Shown piece by piece: positions 22,947 through 46,187 of a stretch of DNA of 64,000 nucleotides (position 1 is the stretch's first letter; every line of letters starts with the position of its first letter). Below the pieces are notes generated by a model that was not told the origin of the DNA, did no database searches, and saw only the letters and a list, made by a program, of their open reading frames with translations. The stretch spans positions 7,936,001 to 8,000,000 of the forward strand of contig CAVNZM010000008.1 of the NCBI GenBank assembly GCA_963693365.1, in the 5' to 3' direction. Position numbers and translations under genes: made by a program. The DNA is from Amoebidium appalachense. Taxonomy: Eukaryota > Ichthyosporea.

Positions 22947-24048
22947 AATGCCAGTTTTTTTTTAAAACTTCTGCGATTTTTTTTGTTCTTTCTCTTTTTT
23001 TCTCTTTTCCCTCCCCAGTCACGTTTCAGACTTTTTTTTACCCTCCTTGAGAAGTTTTACAATTTCAAGTTCGGGGAAACTTCAAGAGAGGAGTCGAAGG
23101 AAATAAAGAAAGAAAAGGGAAAAGGAAAAGGAAAGGAGGAGGATATAATCTGTAAGTGTCTCCGGAACATTCAATGACTAACACTCTTCAAAGTTTGATT
23201 GCTATTCCAAAGTTCGGGCCCTCAGAATGCATGTGATTCACTGTTTGACGTAGATCGAGTTTGGTGTGAAACGTGTGCTCTGTGAAAAAGAAAGAAGGTA
23301 ACCGAAGAGCAGCTGGAAAAAAAAGAGGGACACGGAACAAGTGTGAAAAGCAAGCATTTCTTTCAAGACTCAGTTCTTCTATAAGAACAAAGAAAAAAAG
23401 AAGAAAGGGGCCGGGTGTTGGAAAAAAGCTGGGGAGGCGGGAGACCAGGTGTCGAGCAACGATGAAAAGTAGATGTGGTTTGCTTTTCAAAAAGGAAAAA
23501 AAGAAAGAAAAAAACACGCATACACACGGAAGACTCGTTGTTAGAGAGACATTTGATGGCAATGTGTATACATAAAGTGTGTCTGTGAGGTGACTAACAG
23601 TTCCAAAAAAAAACCCCCTTTGGGGAAAAGGGAAAAAAAAAAAAAAAAAAAATCTTGCGCGTTCGCGGGTTTCAAGCTCAGCTTTGCTCTTGGTACAGAA
23701 TATTTCTCATGAAATCGTTTACAGTTCATTATCGTGTACACAGCAAAACAAAATGGAGTGGGTAAACGACAATGTATGAATCATTTGCTCAAAGTTTAGA
23801 TCTGACGTACGCGGTGACACTTTAAATTTGGTGACGTCCGAATCCGTAGCTCCATCTTATTGGCTCTCATTCAACCAATCATAAGGCGCTTAAAGGTGAT
23901 TACAAATCAAAACGGATATTTGCTAACCTTATATGACTAAAAGCTGAAGCCTGTGCTATAATCCAATGAAAATGGACAATAATTTGGAATAGATCTGAAC
24001 ACCTGAGGTTTGTCGCTCGCTTGTTTGTTTGTGCACTTCTTCTTTCTT

Positions 24049-24084
<36 letters not shown>

Positions 24085-24607
24085 TTCTCACTTTTCAAAT
24101 TTGTTTTTATTTACCCAAGTTTGTCCCCGTTCCAACCTAAAAGGCTACCTTCTTCCACTTAGCCCCTCTGAGGCTCATATACCTAGGCCTACAAAAGGCC
24201 ACAACACTCTTAGCCTCTATGAGCACCGTGACATCGCAGGCGAGCGCAGCCCTGTAGGCACTTGCCCCGGAGGCTCGCTACTGGGGAACGTCCAATTGCA
24301 CGCTTTGTCCGGCTTAGAGCTCTCCTTATTGAATTTCTACATGCAGACGGTGAAAAAAATACACCGTCGTACACTCATATGCATACAACAAGCTAGGTCT
24401 AGAACACAGCTCAGCCGGGCATGCACGCACCACTCAGATGAGAAGTACTACTGATCAGTACTCTCGAGCGACGCGATGATCAAACAGTTCGAAGAATACG
24501 AAGTGTGCCACGTACTGGGCAAATGCAACATTCAATATTGTAATACATACACCGTTCAATTCGAACTGCACAGACTAGCTAATGACTAGGTACAATCCCC
24601 CCGGCTC

Positions 24608-24643
<36 letters not shown>

Positions 24644-24690
24644 CCCGGCACACCACGGCCCTGTACGTGCACACACACACACAAACACAC

Positions 24691-24748
<58 letters not shown>

Positions 24749-25803
24749 CACGCACACACAACACACGCACACTTCCCCAAACTGAGGCCGTTCTATGATA
24801 TTTGTGTAGACGTCTGGCCCACGTGCCCCAGCTCTTGCCCACCCAAGCAAATTGACGCACGCATGGGCATGCACAGGAAGCGGATCACACACACGTCCAT
24901 GTACTGTACGTGCACACACCTATGCACATGCCCCTCCATAGCCATGGACCATGCATATATATGCTGCTTCATGATCACACTTACAGATACGTACACACAG
25001 CAGATCATTGTTAGCCGGTGCCATATGATATTTAAATTCGCACGGAAGCTGCAGGGGGCTCACATTTTACTGGTTGACGTTGAATTATAACACGTACGGT
25101 CTACATTCCACAGCAGTGTCACGTTCTATCTAAATTTCATTGGGCAAGAAAGGAACAGGATCCAAAAGGGCCCAGTTTTGCGTAACCGTCACCTAATTTG
25201 GCAAAAACGTACCGTTAACGTTAACATGGGCCTGCAATTGCAAGCCTTACTTTTGTATTTGACTATTATGTATTAGCTAATAATATTAGTGTAACCACTC
25301 CAACACTTGCAAGCGTCCAGATTATATAATCCTGACACAAGAACGTTAAAGCTTACATCATTAATTGTGTACACATGTATCACCACTAACTTCAACCTCC
25401 TCCCCTCGAGCTCCCCCCCCCCCCCCCCCCCCCTCCTCCCCCCCCCCCCCCCCCCCCCCTCTTTTTCTCTCGGTCTAACATTGCGTGTGTGTGCGCCTGT
25501 GTGTGTGTGCCAGTGAGCGAGAGTGTGTGGATGTGAGTGTCGTGTGCGTGTGTACGTGTGTGGTTGCCTGTGTGTGGGTTGCTCGGGCGCAAGCCCATTG
25601 CGCGCAAGTGTGTGATGGTGACCCATGCACGTGTCAGTGTCTGTGTAAAAGCGTGTGATTGGCTCCGTATCAGGCATATGTGTCCTTCCGGGAAGAGGCT
25701 CTTATACAGTGCTAAGGTTTTCCCCAACCAACAAAATAGACATATCCGTATTTCGTCTCAGATAGTATACATTCCTTGGGGGAAACAAAGTTGATGTTAT
25801 CAG

Positions 25804-25865
<62 letters not shown>

Positions 25866-26072
25866 AAAAAAAAAAAAAGGAAAAGAAAAAAGAAAAACAA
25901 CCCCTCCCATATCCTTATCACCCACAGATAAGCCAATCAAACGGAAAGAGATCATTTTTTCCTTCGCCCAAACCCTCGCTCAGCTCAGAACACATACAGT
26001 ACAAATCTTTCATCACCGCCACACAAAATCTCAACTGCGATCCTACCGTCCGATCCCCACTCAATCGACCGA
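22947..26072. other. Intergenic between the unknown gene and the RGS gene
   Basis: Both flanking genes are on the minus strand. Holds C-runs (about 24050-24084, 24609-24640, 25411-25460), a C49-A23 junction (25807-25879) and a CA tract (24667-24770). The rest is ordinary sequence; no exon could be supported. Confidence 0.5.
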
Positions 26073-34847
<8,775 letters not shown>

Positions 34848-36677
34848 CTTTGCTGACTTGTATAGATGGGTCTATTCTATAAGAGGAAAAAGGATGAGGG
34901 AAAGGGGGGAAAAGATGGGATGTTCAGGACGGTTGATGATACCTGTTGGCACCTGGTGTGTAGCTATGGCGCAGGGATGTCACGAAACCAGAAGGTTGGT
35001 GAATGAGATTGTGTGAGTGGTGACGTGGTTGATTCTCATAGGCAGACCAAGTCCCAGGAGGGTTAAACAACGATTGTGGGTGCAATTACACTACACGTGG
35101 GTAATAATGGACCCAGGGCTACACTGCTGGATTTGTGTCGCAATTTGTCGTAAATTCGTTAACGTATTTTGTTCCTCTCGAACACGGGCTTTTTTACTCT
35201 CCACCCTAATAGTGCGTGCTATGTATATGTAGTACCGGCAAACCAACCACAATCAAGAAATCCGCTTGGATGCTTTCCTCCGCTTTCCCTCCGTTCTGGA
35301 CACTTCATATAGATGTCTTTTCTTTTTGCATGTCAATAGGACCCTTAAACTACTGAAAAAGGTCTTCTCCTTCTACACGTGTTTAGACCTTTTATGCTCC
35401 TACAATAGTAAAACTTTGAACACAGTCGATAGACCGTTTCTTCTGCATACACACCTGACTGGGCCGGCTTCACATGGCCTTCACTGTGGCAACCGCGTTC
35501 GTGCCAAGGGAAAACGAACGAGCTATGTGCCGTTTTACAGTGAAACTACTGATGCGAAGTGTGTGATGTGCAAACAAAGCCTAATCTAAAGCTGGTATCA
35601 ATAAAGATCAAAGAGAAACATAGCATGCGTTTCACGTCTACAGTTGTGGTTCAAGTCTTATCATCTGTAAAGAAGTTGAAATGGTACCGGTCTCTCAAGT
35701 TCTCGCAAAACTAAGGAAACAGAACACATTTGCAGCTGTACGTTCCAAAGCGTAAGATATGTAGTCTAAGAATGGAGACTCTATCAAAGAATTCCGGACA
35801 CCTGTTTACAATGAATAGTCGCACAGCTGTCACTAAACCCACGAAAAAAAAAGAAAAAAAAAAAAAGACAGAGAGAGAGAACCTAAACCATCCCGAGCTC
35901 ATTCCTGACTTTTCTGCGCCCCTTCTCTCCCCCCCTTTTGGTAAGAAGAAAAAGAAAAGCAGACAAACAGAACCGAAGTTGCTATCATTCTGAAGAATCG
36001 CTTCTTCTCCTTCACACATATTCACTTTTTTCAGTGCTGCGTTTGACAGTTCGTTTGACATCTACCAACGAGGCAAGAGAAACAATAAAATAAAAAAAAC
36101 GAATTTTGAAGACCAGCGTGACCTGTTGGCTTCTGGAATAGTGATATTTGTTTGCAGCAAGCACTCAATAAGTCCAGTGAAGGAGGGCGAACATGCCGAG
36201 GCCACCGGAGCCAAGAGTGCCTTTCATTCTTCCAAGGAATGAACGCAAGGGTGGGTTACTCATTCCTACACCTCTAGAGTGACGTGCACGTTGCTGAGCG
36301 ATGGGGATCGTAAATGTTTGTGTTTGTGTGTTTGAGTTTGCTTGTTTATTTGTTTGAAGATGTTCACGTTTTTGTTGGCCTCTTCTGTGTGTGGCGAAAA
36401 AGCCTATGTAGACTTGCGGCTCTGTGAATCTCAGTGTAGATATGGCATCTCTGGGCTTATCTCACTGTGCCCGAGTCCTCCCAGACCAATAACGACTCTT
36501 CACAAGTCCACGGTGCTTCTAGATCCTCTGAAGCATTAGATTAGAAATATTCTATGACTGCATAACTGAAAAAAGAACATGTTATCTGACAGTGTAGGAG
36601 GACTCTGAAAGCTTGAACCAGTTCAGAACACTCAACGACCAACGCGAACGCTAATCCTCCTCTCCTCCAACTTATAC

Positions 36678-36751
<74 letters not shown>

Positions 36752-36760
36752 GGGCACACA

Positions 36761-36841
<81 letters not shown>

Positions 36842-36869
36842 ACCTCCCCCCCCCCCCCCCCCCACCCAC

Positions 36870-36907
<38 letters not shown>

Positions 36908-36942
36908 GCACACACACATACACGTGCACCCTTCCCCACAGC
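34848..36942. other. Divergent intergenic region between the RGS and F-box/LRR genes
   Basis: Ordinary composition up to about 36.65 kb, then a (CA)n block (36677-36839) with a C-run just before the F-box ATG. Both promoters should lie here; no convincing TATA element was seen, and no further gene. Confidence 0.5.
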
Positions 36943-38667
36943 ATGTCCACTCTCCGTTCTACCCCACACGAGGTCCTCGTGCGCATCATACGTGCTCTTC
37001 CCCACGACGATCGTCTAACTGTTACCCTCGTGTGCAAACGATTGAACCACCTTGCCCGTTCCCCGGAGGATGGCCTCGTTTCATTCTCCTACACTATCGC
37101 GCTCGCAGACATGAAGATCCTTTATACCTTTTCAGGTTTTTGCAACGGTGGGGCCCCGTCGTAGGTCATGTGAACGTCGATACACGGGGGTGGTGTGCCG
37201 GTGAGTCCAGCGTGCCACAAATGTGGTTGGCAAGCACTGCACACATGTTGTGCTCGCCGCAACGCGTCGTAAGCATCACATGGGAGAGCTACTTTGGCAA
37301 GGAATATGAGGCCGAACGGGTCCTGTTTCTATCAGTTTTGGAGGGGATGGGCTCCCGTCTTCAAGCGATGGATTTTATACGAGAAAGGGATACGTATGAC
37401 GAGCATGTCTCGGGCAGTTTTTTTGTGCGACACATGTGGGAGAAATGTCCTGGGCTAAAACACATCACCACCCAACATGCCGACATCCCACCCACAGAGG
37501 GGTACAACATGGAGAAACTGACGGAGGTATCGTTGGGGAATTGCTGGTATGCAGACGAGGGTGCCTTGAACCATTTAATCCAGACGGCGCACGGATTGAC
37601 CACTTTCATCTGTACCGTACAAAGTTTTGACGAAGGCAGGGCTCCGGTCACTTCTGTCGATGCGCTCATCACCAGCCTCGGGCGTAATCTGCAAGTGTTG
37701 GAATTGGATGGGCCTTACCTCACGTTCGATCTTTCGTGCATGGAAAGTTGCCCACACCTCGAGAAATGGGCACTCGAAGGGTTCACACGGATATCCCTCC
37801 CACCGGCACTGAAATTGCACGAGATCTACGTTCGGGCGAAGAAGGCAAATATATCAAATCTGTCTGTTTGCACTGGCCTATGCGAACTGCGTGTTAATGC
37901 TAATTAAAGTTTGGATGCTCCCATCGTCAATCTTCAGTGCACAACACTAAAACGGGTAAAGTTGGAGGTCCCTTCTTCACTCAGTCTAGACACGCTCTGC
38001 GGTCTGGAAAATACTGCGGCAGAAATGGAGTTTACGCACGTATCCCCTTCGTTTGAATCCGAAGATTTCGGGTGGGGGGATGAATCTGGCCTAGTCCTTA
38101 ATTGGGGCCAGTTTTGCAACGTTCTGACGCACCTTACATCACTTAGAAATCTATCCGTGATTGGGCTAGACCCAACTATTCACTTCAATCCGGATGTTGC
38201 AGCACAGTGTCACCCACACCTAGAGTTGATCAAGCTTAGCAACCGGTCGCAAATTCAGTCTTTGGGACCTGGTGTGAACGAAGACACGTCGTTGACAAGC
38301 GTGGTTGTGTCCGACTGCCCGTCTCTGAGCGACATTTCCGCACTCTCCCTCTGCACCAACTTAACCCGTTTGGTTCTCGAAAAGACGCCCCGAGTCACGA
38401 GCGTACGCTGCCTGGCGAGGCACCCCTCCCTGCCGAAAATCTCGATCGATAATCCCAGGATCGATCTTCGGCCGCTAGCGTCGTGCCCACGCCTGGGCCT
38501 GGTTCAGGTGGCAAATTTTGCCAGAAACGACAATGTAGATCTGCTCGTCACCCTACTTATACCGGTAGCAAGCCCCCCCCCCGCCCCTTTCCCCTTCCTC
38601 CCTCCCTTCTTGCCCTTTCACGCACAACTCACACGACGCACAAGCACACCCACACACGCACGTGCAC

Positions 38668-38844
<177 letters not shown>

Positions 38845-38914
38845 TAAACACAACCTCTCTCTCTTCCCTCCCAGTCCTTCTTCGTATTCCCTCTACCCTC
38901 TCTCCTCTTCCTCT

Positions 38915-38948
<34 letters not shown>

Positions 38949-39132
38949 TGCAAACACACTGGCACACAACACACACATACACCTCCTTCCTCACTTTCTC
39001 CGTCTCTCTAATCCTATTCACATCTTTCTTCATATCACGATTCTCAGCTTGAACCCATACATATCCTCTTCGCATCTCGGCCTCAGCTTCCCCTCCCCCC
39101 TCCTCCCCCCCCCCCCCCCCCCCCCCAACCCC

Positions 39133-39508
39133 CGGGCATGGTTGCTCTGTGTCGTGCATCTGTAAGCACATACGCATTTTTCGCTGCACTGCATTAGTTT
39201 GCACACACATCTTCACCGTTTTGCTCACCGTGCTTGCATAAGCAACCCTGCTCGTCTTTGATCAAGACGGGTTGACCCGCCCAAGTTCAGTTGATGCTGC
39301 TGCCTGGGTTGGAGCGTCGTATATACGCGGGCTACGGGGTCAAAACTCAGAAGCAATTGATGACTTGGGTCCTCCCTGAGGATGGGCTTTGCTTTGACGC
39401 ATACTGTGCGCATGGCTGATGTTGCATACTTGAATGTTTCCCTTTGCATGTGTCCTGCACCATGCTTCTCGTCGTGTATGCGTACTCGTATTGTTTTCCG
39501 CATTTAAA
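39133..39508 (-). repeat. G-run-headed dispersed repeat, inverted full copy
   Basis: Reverse complement of 2820-3205 with both ends conserved, and followed on this strand by a C-run exactly where plus copies have a G-run. This shows the homopolymer travels with the element. It is the only minus-orientation copy noticed, and it sits in a plus-strand gene, so it too is antisense to its host. Confidence 0.82.
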
Positions 39509-40235
39509 CCCCCCCCTCCCCCACCCCCCCCACCAACCTTTTCGATATGCCCTGTTCAACCCACACTTACACCCACGCGTGCACCTACATATCCACCATG
39601 CCCTTTTGTACACATGCAACCCACATACACACAGAGGAGCAAGAATCACACACATCCATATTACCCCCCCCCCCCCCCTTCCCTCCCCCCCCGCGAGGCT
39701 CCAACCCCCTGAGGCTCCCCTCTCTTCTCAAGGCCACAAAGTTCCTTCCCATGCTGTATGTACTCTTTGCCAAAACTCCTTGTGTGGGTGTGTCTCGCTT
39801 TGCGCCCTCCCCCCCCCCCCCCCCCCCCCCTCTCCCCCTCCCCCCCCCCCCACCACCCCTACACACACATTGCCCCCCTCCCCCCCCCCCCCTCTCCCCC
39901 TTCTACCTCATGCCCTCCTTTTTTGCATTGCCAATGATAGGCACAACCCCAAGGTCTTTTATACCACCATTCAGTACCGTGATTGAAGGGTTTAACTTAC
40001 CTTTTTTTGTTTCGTGTGCAGAGGAACAAAGGCAGGAGCCAACAGCAACCGTCGGTAAAAGGTGTCTAGGAGACCAAAGCCACATGGGTGAGTGGGATTC
40101 GGCTGCGGTTACCGTGTAAAATGGCACGCCGCAAGGGGGATTTTGGCCTACGGTGGTTTGCACCGACTTGAGAGGTTTGTGAGGGTGTTGGTGGATAGGG
40201 CTCTTATGCCGTAGGTGGCTATGTGAACACCATGT

Positions 40236-40271
<36 letters not shown>

Positions 40272-40274
40272 TGG

Positions 40275-40316
<42 letters not shown>

Positions 40317-40558
40317 GAGGGGGTTGTTCCATTTGGCACCACTTTTTTCCGTGGGAATCTCGTGAAGTGATTGACGGCTGTTTTAGATTCGAAGTATAAT
40401 TGAATTCTCTTGATTTTATATCACCTTTTAAATTTTGACCCAGGCTCAGATTGTTGGTTTAGGCGATGTTAGTGACCTTGTCAACCCGGAGAGTTTATGC
40501 AGTGTTTATTTTGTGCTTGGTAGAGTGACATCTGCACGTAGATACACAATCCATACAG

Positions 40559-40559
<1 letters not shown>

Positions 40560-40630
<71 letters not shown>

Positions 40631-40698
40631 CACGCACGAACACACGCACGCACACACACACACACACACACACGCGCACACACACACGCACGCACGCA

Positions 40699-40796
<98 letters not shown>
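40560..40796. repeat. (CA)n and (GA)n compound microsatellite
   Basis: CA runs separated by CG-rich units, then GA (about 40758-40795), in the intron after the predicted exon 40444-40519. Confidence 0.95.
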
Positions 40797-41034
40797 CACA
40801 CGCGCACGCCCGCGTACACACATACACACTGACACATGCACATGCACACTCACCGTGACGCGCTGCCGTGCCTTGTGCTGCGTCACATCATTGGTCACTA
40901 TATTACGTGCACACACACATTCTGCACATGCTTCACATGCACACAACACCACAGGACGTTAATATCCAAGAATGGGGCCTGGCTGACAGGGGGAGAGGGT
41001 GGGTGGGTGGGTGGGTGTTTTTTTTTTTTTTTTT

Positions 41035-41083
<49 letters not shown>

Positions 41084-41409
41084 AGCTCGCGCGGGGAGCT
41101 CGCGCAATACAAAGATGAATACTAATTTTCCTATTTTTCTGTTAGCTTTAGAATGTCGAAGAAATGCACACTGTCCTTTTATTGCAACCAAGAACGTCAC
41201 GGTACAGTCAGCAGGTACAGTCTGAGAGCAGATTTCTGCAAAAATGAAGACACGAAGGCATACACAAATGTCGCACAGATGCATATGCCCGCGATTATCC
41301 TATTTATTTACCATCCCCCCCCCCCCCCTTCTCCCCCACCACCTCCAAAAAGCCGTCGACGGGCCGATCGAGTGGCAAGACTGTCAAGACAATACGTCAT
41401 CAGCCGACA

Positions 41410-41420
41410 GACTAAATAAA
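41410..41420 (+). terminator. AATAAA polyadenylation signal
   Basis: CTAAATAAAAG about 190 nt past the predicted stop of the F-box/LRR gene. Confidence 0.4.
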
Positions 41421-41635
41421 AGTTAAGTCCGCCAGGGATGGAATGCGCGCTCTCGCGTATGATTGGCTTACCTAAACTACTTGCGCAATTCAGGCATGTT
41501 GAGGCTGAGAGTCAAGTCTTTGACTCTCTTACCCAAGTTTATTCACGTTCAAACTTTGCTGAGGTCGCTGTAGCCCCTAACACGTACTGACGTGTTGCCG
41601 CACGTGCGACGTTTTAACATCTACTCAGGCGGCGT

Positions 41636-41673
<38 letters not shown>

Positions 41674-41679
41674 AGACAC

Positions 41680-42225
41680 CGCCTCAGTAGGTGGTAGCTG
41701 TAGCCCTCACAGTTCACGCAGTTCCCGGGCTTCATGTGCACCTGAAGGACAAAAGAGCATGTATACCACAACCCTGTACCGTTAATAATGCCTTAACCCC
41801 TCTCCATCGAAACTCCCTCTCTCCATTCGCTCCGGCACAAACACACACACAAACATGCATGTACACTCACACACCGCCGGACCCGCACGCGCGCACATAC
41901 ACATGTGAGACGCACACACAGACATGCACACACACACACACACACACACGTGCACACACACGCACACACACACCCACACACAAATATACACTCGGACACG
42001 CACGCACGCACGCAAGCACGCACGTACGCTCGCACGCACGCGCATACATGTATGCTGTTGGACAAGACAAGACCGCGGTAGACGTACATGTCGCATATGG
42101 GGAAAGGCGTAGGAGGGCACTTTCTCACGCACGCATGATCACTCGAATACACACATACAAGTAGAGGTCGCTACACGTACTGCTCCCGTTTCATGTACCC
42201 ATTCAATGGGCACATGCTCAAAGGC
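41680..42225 (-). CDS. Two possible exons of an unidentified minus-strand gene
   Basis: 42181-42225 (AFEHVPIEWVHETGA; acceptor TTTTACCCCTAG, donor GTACGTG; phase 0 at both ends) and 41680-41741 (VHMKPGNCVNCEGYSYHLLR; acceptor TTGTCCTTCAG; phase 0 start). Their splice sites are good but no family is recognised. They may belong with the exon at 46188-46359, though intermediate exons would be needed to reconcile phase. Confidence 0.3.
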
Positions 42226-43367
42226 CTAGGGGTAAAAGAGCACCAGTCGTGGTTGCGCACAGGATACGAGCACACAGACATACGCATACCCAGACACACA
42301 AGCTCATGCACACACACACACACACTTAATTTCAGACACACAAGCTCATGCACACACACACACGTATAACCAGACTCGCAAGGTCATGCACACATGCACA
42401 TACGTACATCCACACACGCAGACCCGCACACACGCACAAACACATGCACACACACACGCCGCGGCGATTGCCCACACACGAATGCACGCCTAATTAGTCA
42501 TGCGCGCTAGGCAACACGAGCTCGAGTTGCGCATAAAATGAAGTAGTATATTTTTCATTTGCCACTACCGTAGTCGTCCATTAATATTAGTCGTCCTCGA
42601 AACGGTTAGTTTATAACATGGGCAGAGAGGTGGACTTTGAGAGATTTGGAGGATGTGTGTATGTACACGTCTTCATGTGTGAAAGTTTGGGTGGGTGGGT
42701 GGGTGGGTGGGGGGGGGGGGGGGGGGGGGTTGCTCAGTTTCTGCGTGAAAGGTAACGGTTGTATGTTCCACGGTGTAGTTGCATGCCGCGGCGTGTGTGT
42801 GTATGGGCGAGGGTGTGGAACTGCTGCTGTGTGTGTCTGTTTTCGGGAGCACGCGGGTGTATGAGTCTCGACGTTCTGTCGCACGCTTATCTAGCTTTAC
42901 GGGGTGTGCTTAGGTTCTGTTGTGTAATATTGCGTGTACGTGAACGTGTACGTGCCTCTGTATGTATGTTGTGACGTGTTGCGGTGAGCGTGTGTGTCTG
43001 TGGGTGATGATGTTTGTGTGTGTATGCGCACACACGTTTGTGTGCGCAAGCCGCCGCCCACACAAAGGTATCTTCTCACACCTCGGGCAGATGTGTATGT
43101 GCACAACATGTGGCGTGTGCAAGTCTTGCGTGCACATATGCTACCTGCCGTGGGGGGTTAAGGCTGCAATAGACCATGTGCAAGTCTCGCGTGCATGTGC
43201 ACTATTAGCTGCCGTGGGGGGTGGGCCCGGCCACCATACAGGAATCCAAGATCACAAGTACATACATACTCTCCGGCTATTGACTCTGACACGTATTGCG
43301 TATAGACGCGGTTACTTGAGGTTCGAATTCGGACCAGGTTTGAAGGGGGGGGGGGTGGGGGGGGGGG

Positions 43368-43650
43368 TTTGAATGTGTCAAAAAGTACGAAGTACACAAG
43401 AACAAACGGATAACACGATTCAGAATGCAAGCCATATATAAAGAGTATGCATAATAAGCAGAGCCCATCCTCAGGGGGGGCCCACGTCAAACACAGTACC
43501 CGAGTTTCGACCTATTCACCTCGTTAACGAAGCCCAACTCAGATACTGTTTCACTTGAACATGGGTAGGTCACCCGTCTTGATCAGAGACGAGCAGGGTT
43601 GCTTATGCAGGCAAGGGCAGTGGGAAAGGCCAAAAGTTAAAGTTGCAGCA
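43368..43650 (+). repeat. G-run-headed dispersed repeat
   Basis: After GGTTTGAAG and a G-run; almost identical to the copy at 406, including the tail GCAGTGGGAAAGGCC and GTTAAAGTTG. This places the right end past 43640. Confidence 0.82.
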
Positions 43651-44287
43651 GTAAGCAGAAGCAAGAAAAATATAGATAGGAACTCAGGAGACGGGGCTTC
43701 TAGGAAGCTCCCCCGTCGCTACCTAAGTCGATACTTCCCTGGCTAACATACTACACCAGCTGAAAAGAATTAAGGGGAGTCCCGAAGGCCGCAGAATTCG
43801 CAATCAGAGGGGAAAATATGAGATTTGACCCACGCCGCAGGGTAGTAACACGCTTACTAGGGCGTCTTCGAATGGATATGCCCCCGGACAGCCGGATCAT
43901 ATGTCAGCCGGAAACTTTGATGGTATCACCCATTGCTTTGGGCTTGAAAAAAGCCAAATCGATAGTCCGAGTTAGGTTACGCCGGCGGGTAAAATGCCGC
44001 ATGGGTTCCAAGGGAGCTGTCGCCAACAGAGCGGTGTGTGCATGCGTGCGCGTAACGCAATGTGTGAAGTGTGTCTATAGCTATGAGAGGGGGTATGCAG
44101 AAGTGGACAGATGAAGTGTGTGGAGAGAAAAACAGTACTACTAGGAAGAAAAGTAGACACCGGTGTGTGCAACCCCGCACAACATACACACTACACACAC
44201 ACATAAATAAGCGAAGATTACAGGTAATCAACCAGAACAACAAATGACAAGCAAAACAAGCAAAACAACAGGCGCCCCCCCCCCCCA

Positions 44288-44293
<6 letters not shown>

Positions 44294-44385
<92 letters not shown>

Positions 44386-44447
44386 GGGGGGGGGGGGGGG
44401 GGGGGGGGAGGGGGGGGGGAGGGGGAGGGGGGAGGGGGGAGGGGGGT
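44294..44447. repeat. (GA)n followed by G-run
   Basis: About 44 GA units then a G-run with A interruptions. Confidence 0.95.
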
Positions 44448-44730
44448 CTTAGGGATGCTGCAGAATCGTCAGATATTAGATAAACCGTACCAATACGATC
44501 ATTCTCTCATATATGGGAGAAGATTGTGACTAACGATGTGCAGAGCTGGTTAAGACCTGTTGAGTGTGCAGAGAAAATGGGAGGAGAAGGAGGAGGGGAA
44601 GGGGGGGGGGGGGGGGGGGGGGGGGGGGAGGGGGGAGGAGTAAGAGAGGGGAGGGGGGGAAGCGGGGGGAAAGAAGGTAGGAGGGGAAGGGGGGGGGGGG
44701 GGGGGGGGGGAGAGTAGGCCGGGGAAGGGC

Positions 44731-44763
<33 letters not shown>

Positions 44764-44986
44764 AGGGAGAGAGAGGGAGAGGGAGAGGGAGAGAGAGAGA
44801 GGGGGAGGGGGGGGGGGGGAGAGGTGTAGGGGCTGGTAAAAAGGAGGGAGGGGGGGGGGGGGGGGGGGGAGGAAGGCAAGTGTACCTATCATGTGCACAA
44901 AGTGGTTTCATTCTTACGTGTGTTGAGAAGCCGCGAGAGGGGAGCAGGGGGGGAATAAGGTTTGGAGCCTATGACTTTCAGGCCAG

Positions 44987-45043
44987 CGCAGGAACCACGG
45001 CCATCTAGAAACACAGTGTTTCTAGATGGCCGTGCGCAGGAAC
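44987..45043. mobile_element. 39-bp perfect palindrome flanked by 9-bp direct repeats
   Basis: Arms CACGGCCATCTAGAAACAC and its exact complement (44996-45014 and 45016-45034) around a single A. They are flanked by CGCAGGAAC on both sides (44987-44995 and 45035-45043). This is the structure of an insertion with a target-site duplication; 9 bp is typical of Mutator-like elements and 8 bp of hAT elements. No room for a gene, so it would be a minimal non-autonomous element. Confidence 0.75.
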
Positions 45044-46187
45044 TTATTTGACGTGACTTCAACACAAGGGAAGCCCAGCATCCACTGGCTTTCACAAAAG
45101 GCCTTGGTATCGTTTTCAGTTATATTCACGATTACACGTTTTTTTTTTTTGAGCCATGGTCCAGCCACGAACCCAGAAACGAGGGTCCCTGCGCACAAAA
45201 TCTTACATTTCATTCCTATAGCTTACACAAAAAGGTTGTCCTGTCGAATACCAGAACACGCGCGATAAAAAGTTAGTCTAACATCTTCAGTTGCCGCAAG
45301 GCCACATTTACCATGTACAAGGAACTTTCGACAGTGTTTCTGTTCGTATCCAGATCTAGGCCCAGTAAGTACTTACGAGTCATTCATTCCTTACAACATG
45401 AACACAACCCTCCCCTCAGGATACTCGACGACCCTACAAATAGGAGGACGTTTAGGGGTCATTAGCTCTTAGTTCACGAACCAAAAAAGAAAACGGACAG
45501 TAGAATCGTGAGGTTAAGATGTTGAAGTCGACCAGTGCTAGTAAAGCACCGTCACATCTGCCCTTCAGCGTTTTGCCACCTCTGAAAGACCTGCAGAGGA
45601 CCAAAATAAGATTAGTCGTGATGTTAAACCGGATAAAACTAACGTGCCCGGCAGCTCATATCATATCCGTCATCCTAGCCACGGAAAATGACACAAGCAA
45701 CAGGAAGAATAGAGCGTGAATACAGTCTGTCCGTATGCCTGTCTAGCTAACATAGTTATATAGCACGGAGGCTCCAAACGAGAAAGACGAACTGAACTAA
45801 GAGTTACATCAGCACCAAACAAACACGTCAAGAACCTCAAGAACCTCGTTTGTTACTTGCACGAGAGCCAAAACCCACTACTCTCGCTCTTTCTCTCTGC
45901 ATGGCCATTGCAGCAAGACGTCCTTCTCCCTATCCCCACCACACACAACACACACACACGCCCCTTCTTACTAATCATAGTGTACTCCTAAAGCTGCATG
46001 TACATCCAACCATTCACAAATATATCCCGACTTCGCACACACCGTGTCTCCTCCCCCCCCCCCCCCCCAAAAAAAAAAAAGAAAGAAGAAACACACACCA
46101 ATCCACCCAACCCCACTCCCATCCACACTACCACCACCACTAGCAGGGGGAAAAAAAGGAAGACAAGAACAGAACCACCGTACACAC

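Larger units (their letters stand above)
41226..46187. other. Mostly noncoding region with microsatellites
   Basis: Holds an A-run (about 41639-41671), CA-rich sequence (41.8-42.5 kb), a dispersed repeat (43368), a (GA)n-G-run block (44294-44447), more GA/G tracts to 44.87 kb and a palindromic insertion (44996). Two possible minus-strand exons are listed separately. Confidence 0.5.

Noticed and set aside
37131-37166. A 29-nt GT-AG segment that would repair the F-box frame
   Set aside because: Far below usual intron size, and chance GT-AG pairs of the needed length are easy to find; the other introns in these genes are hundreds of bases, apart from the equally uncertain 45-bp segment at 37893.
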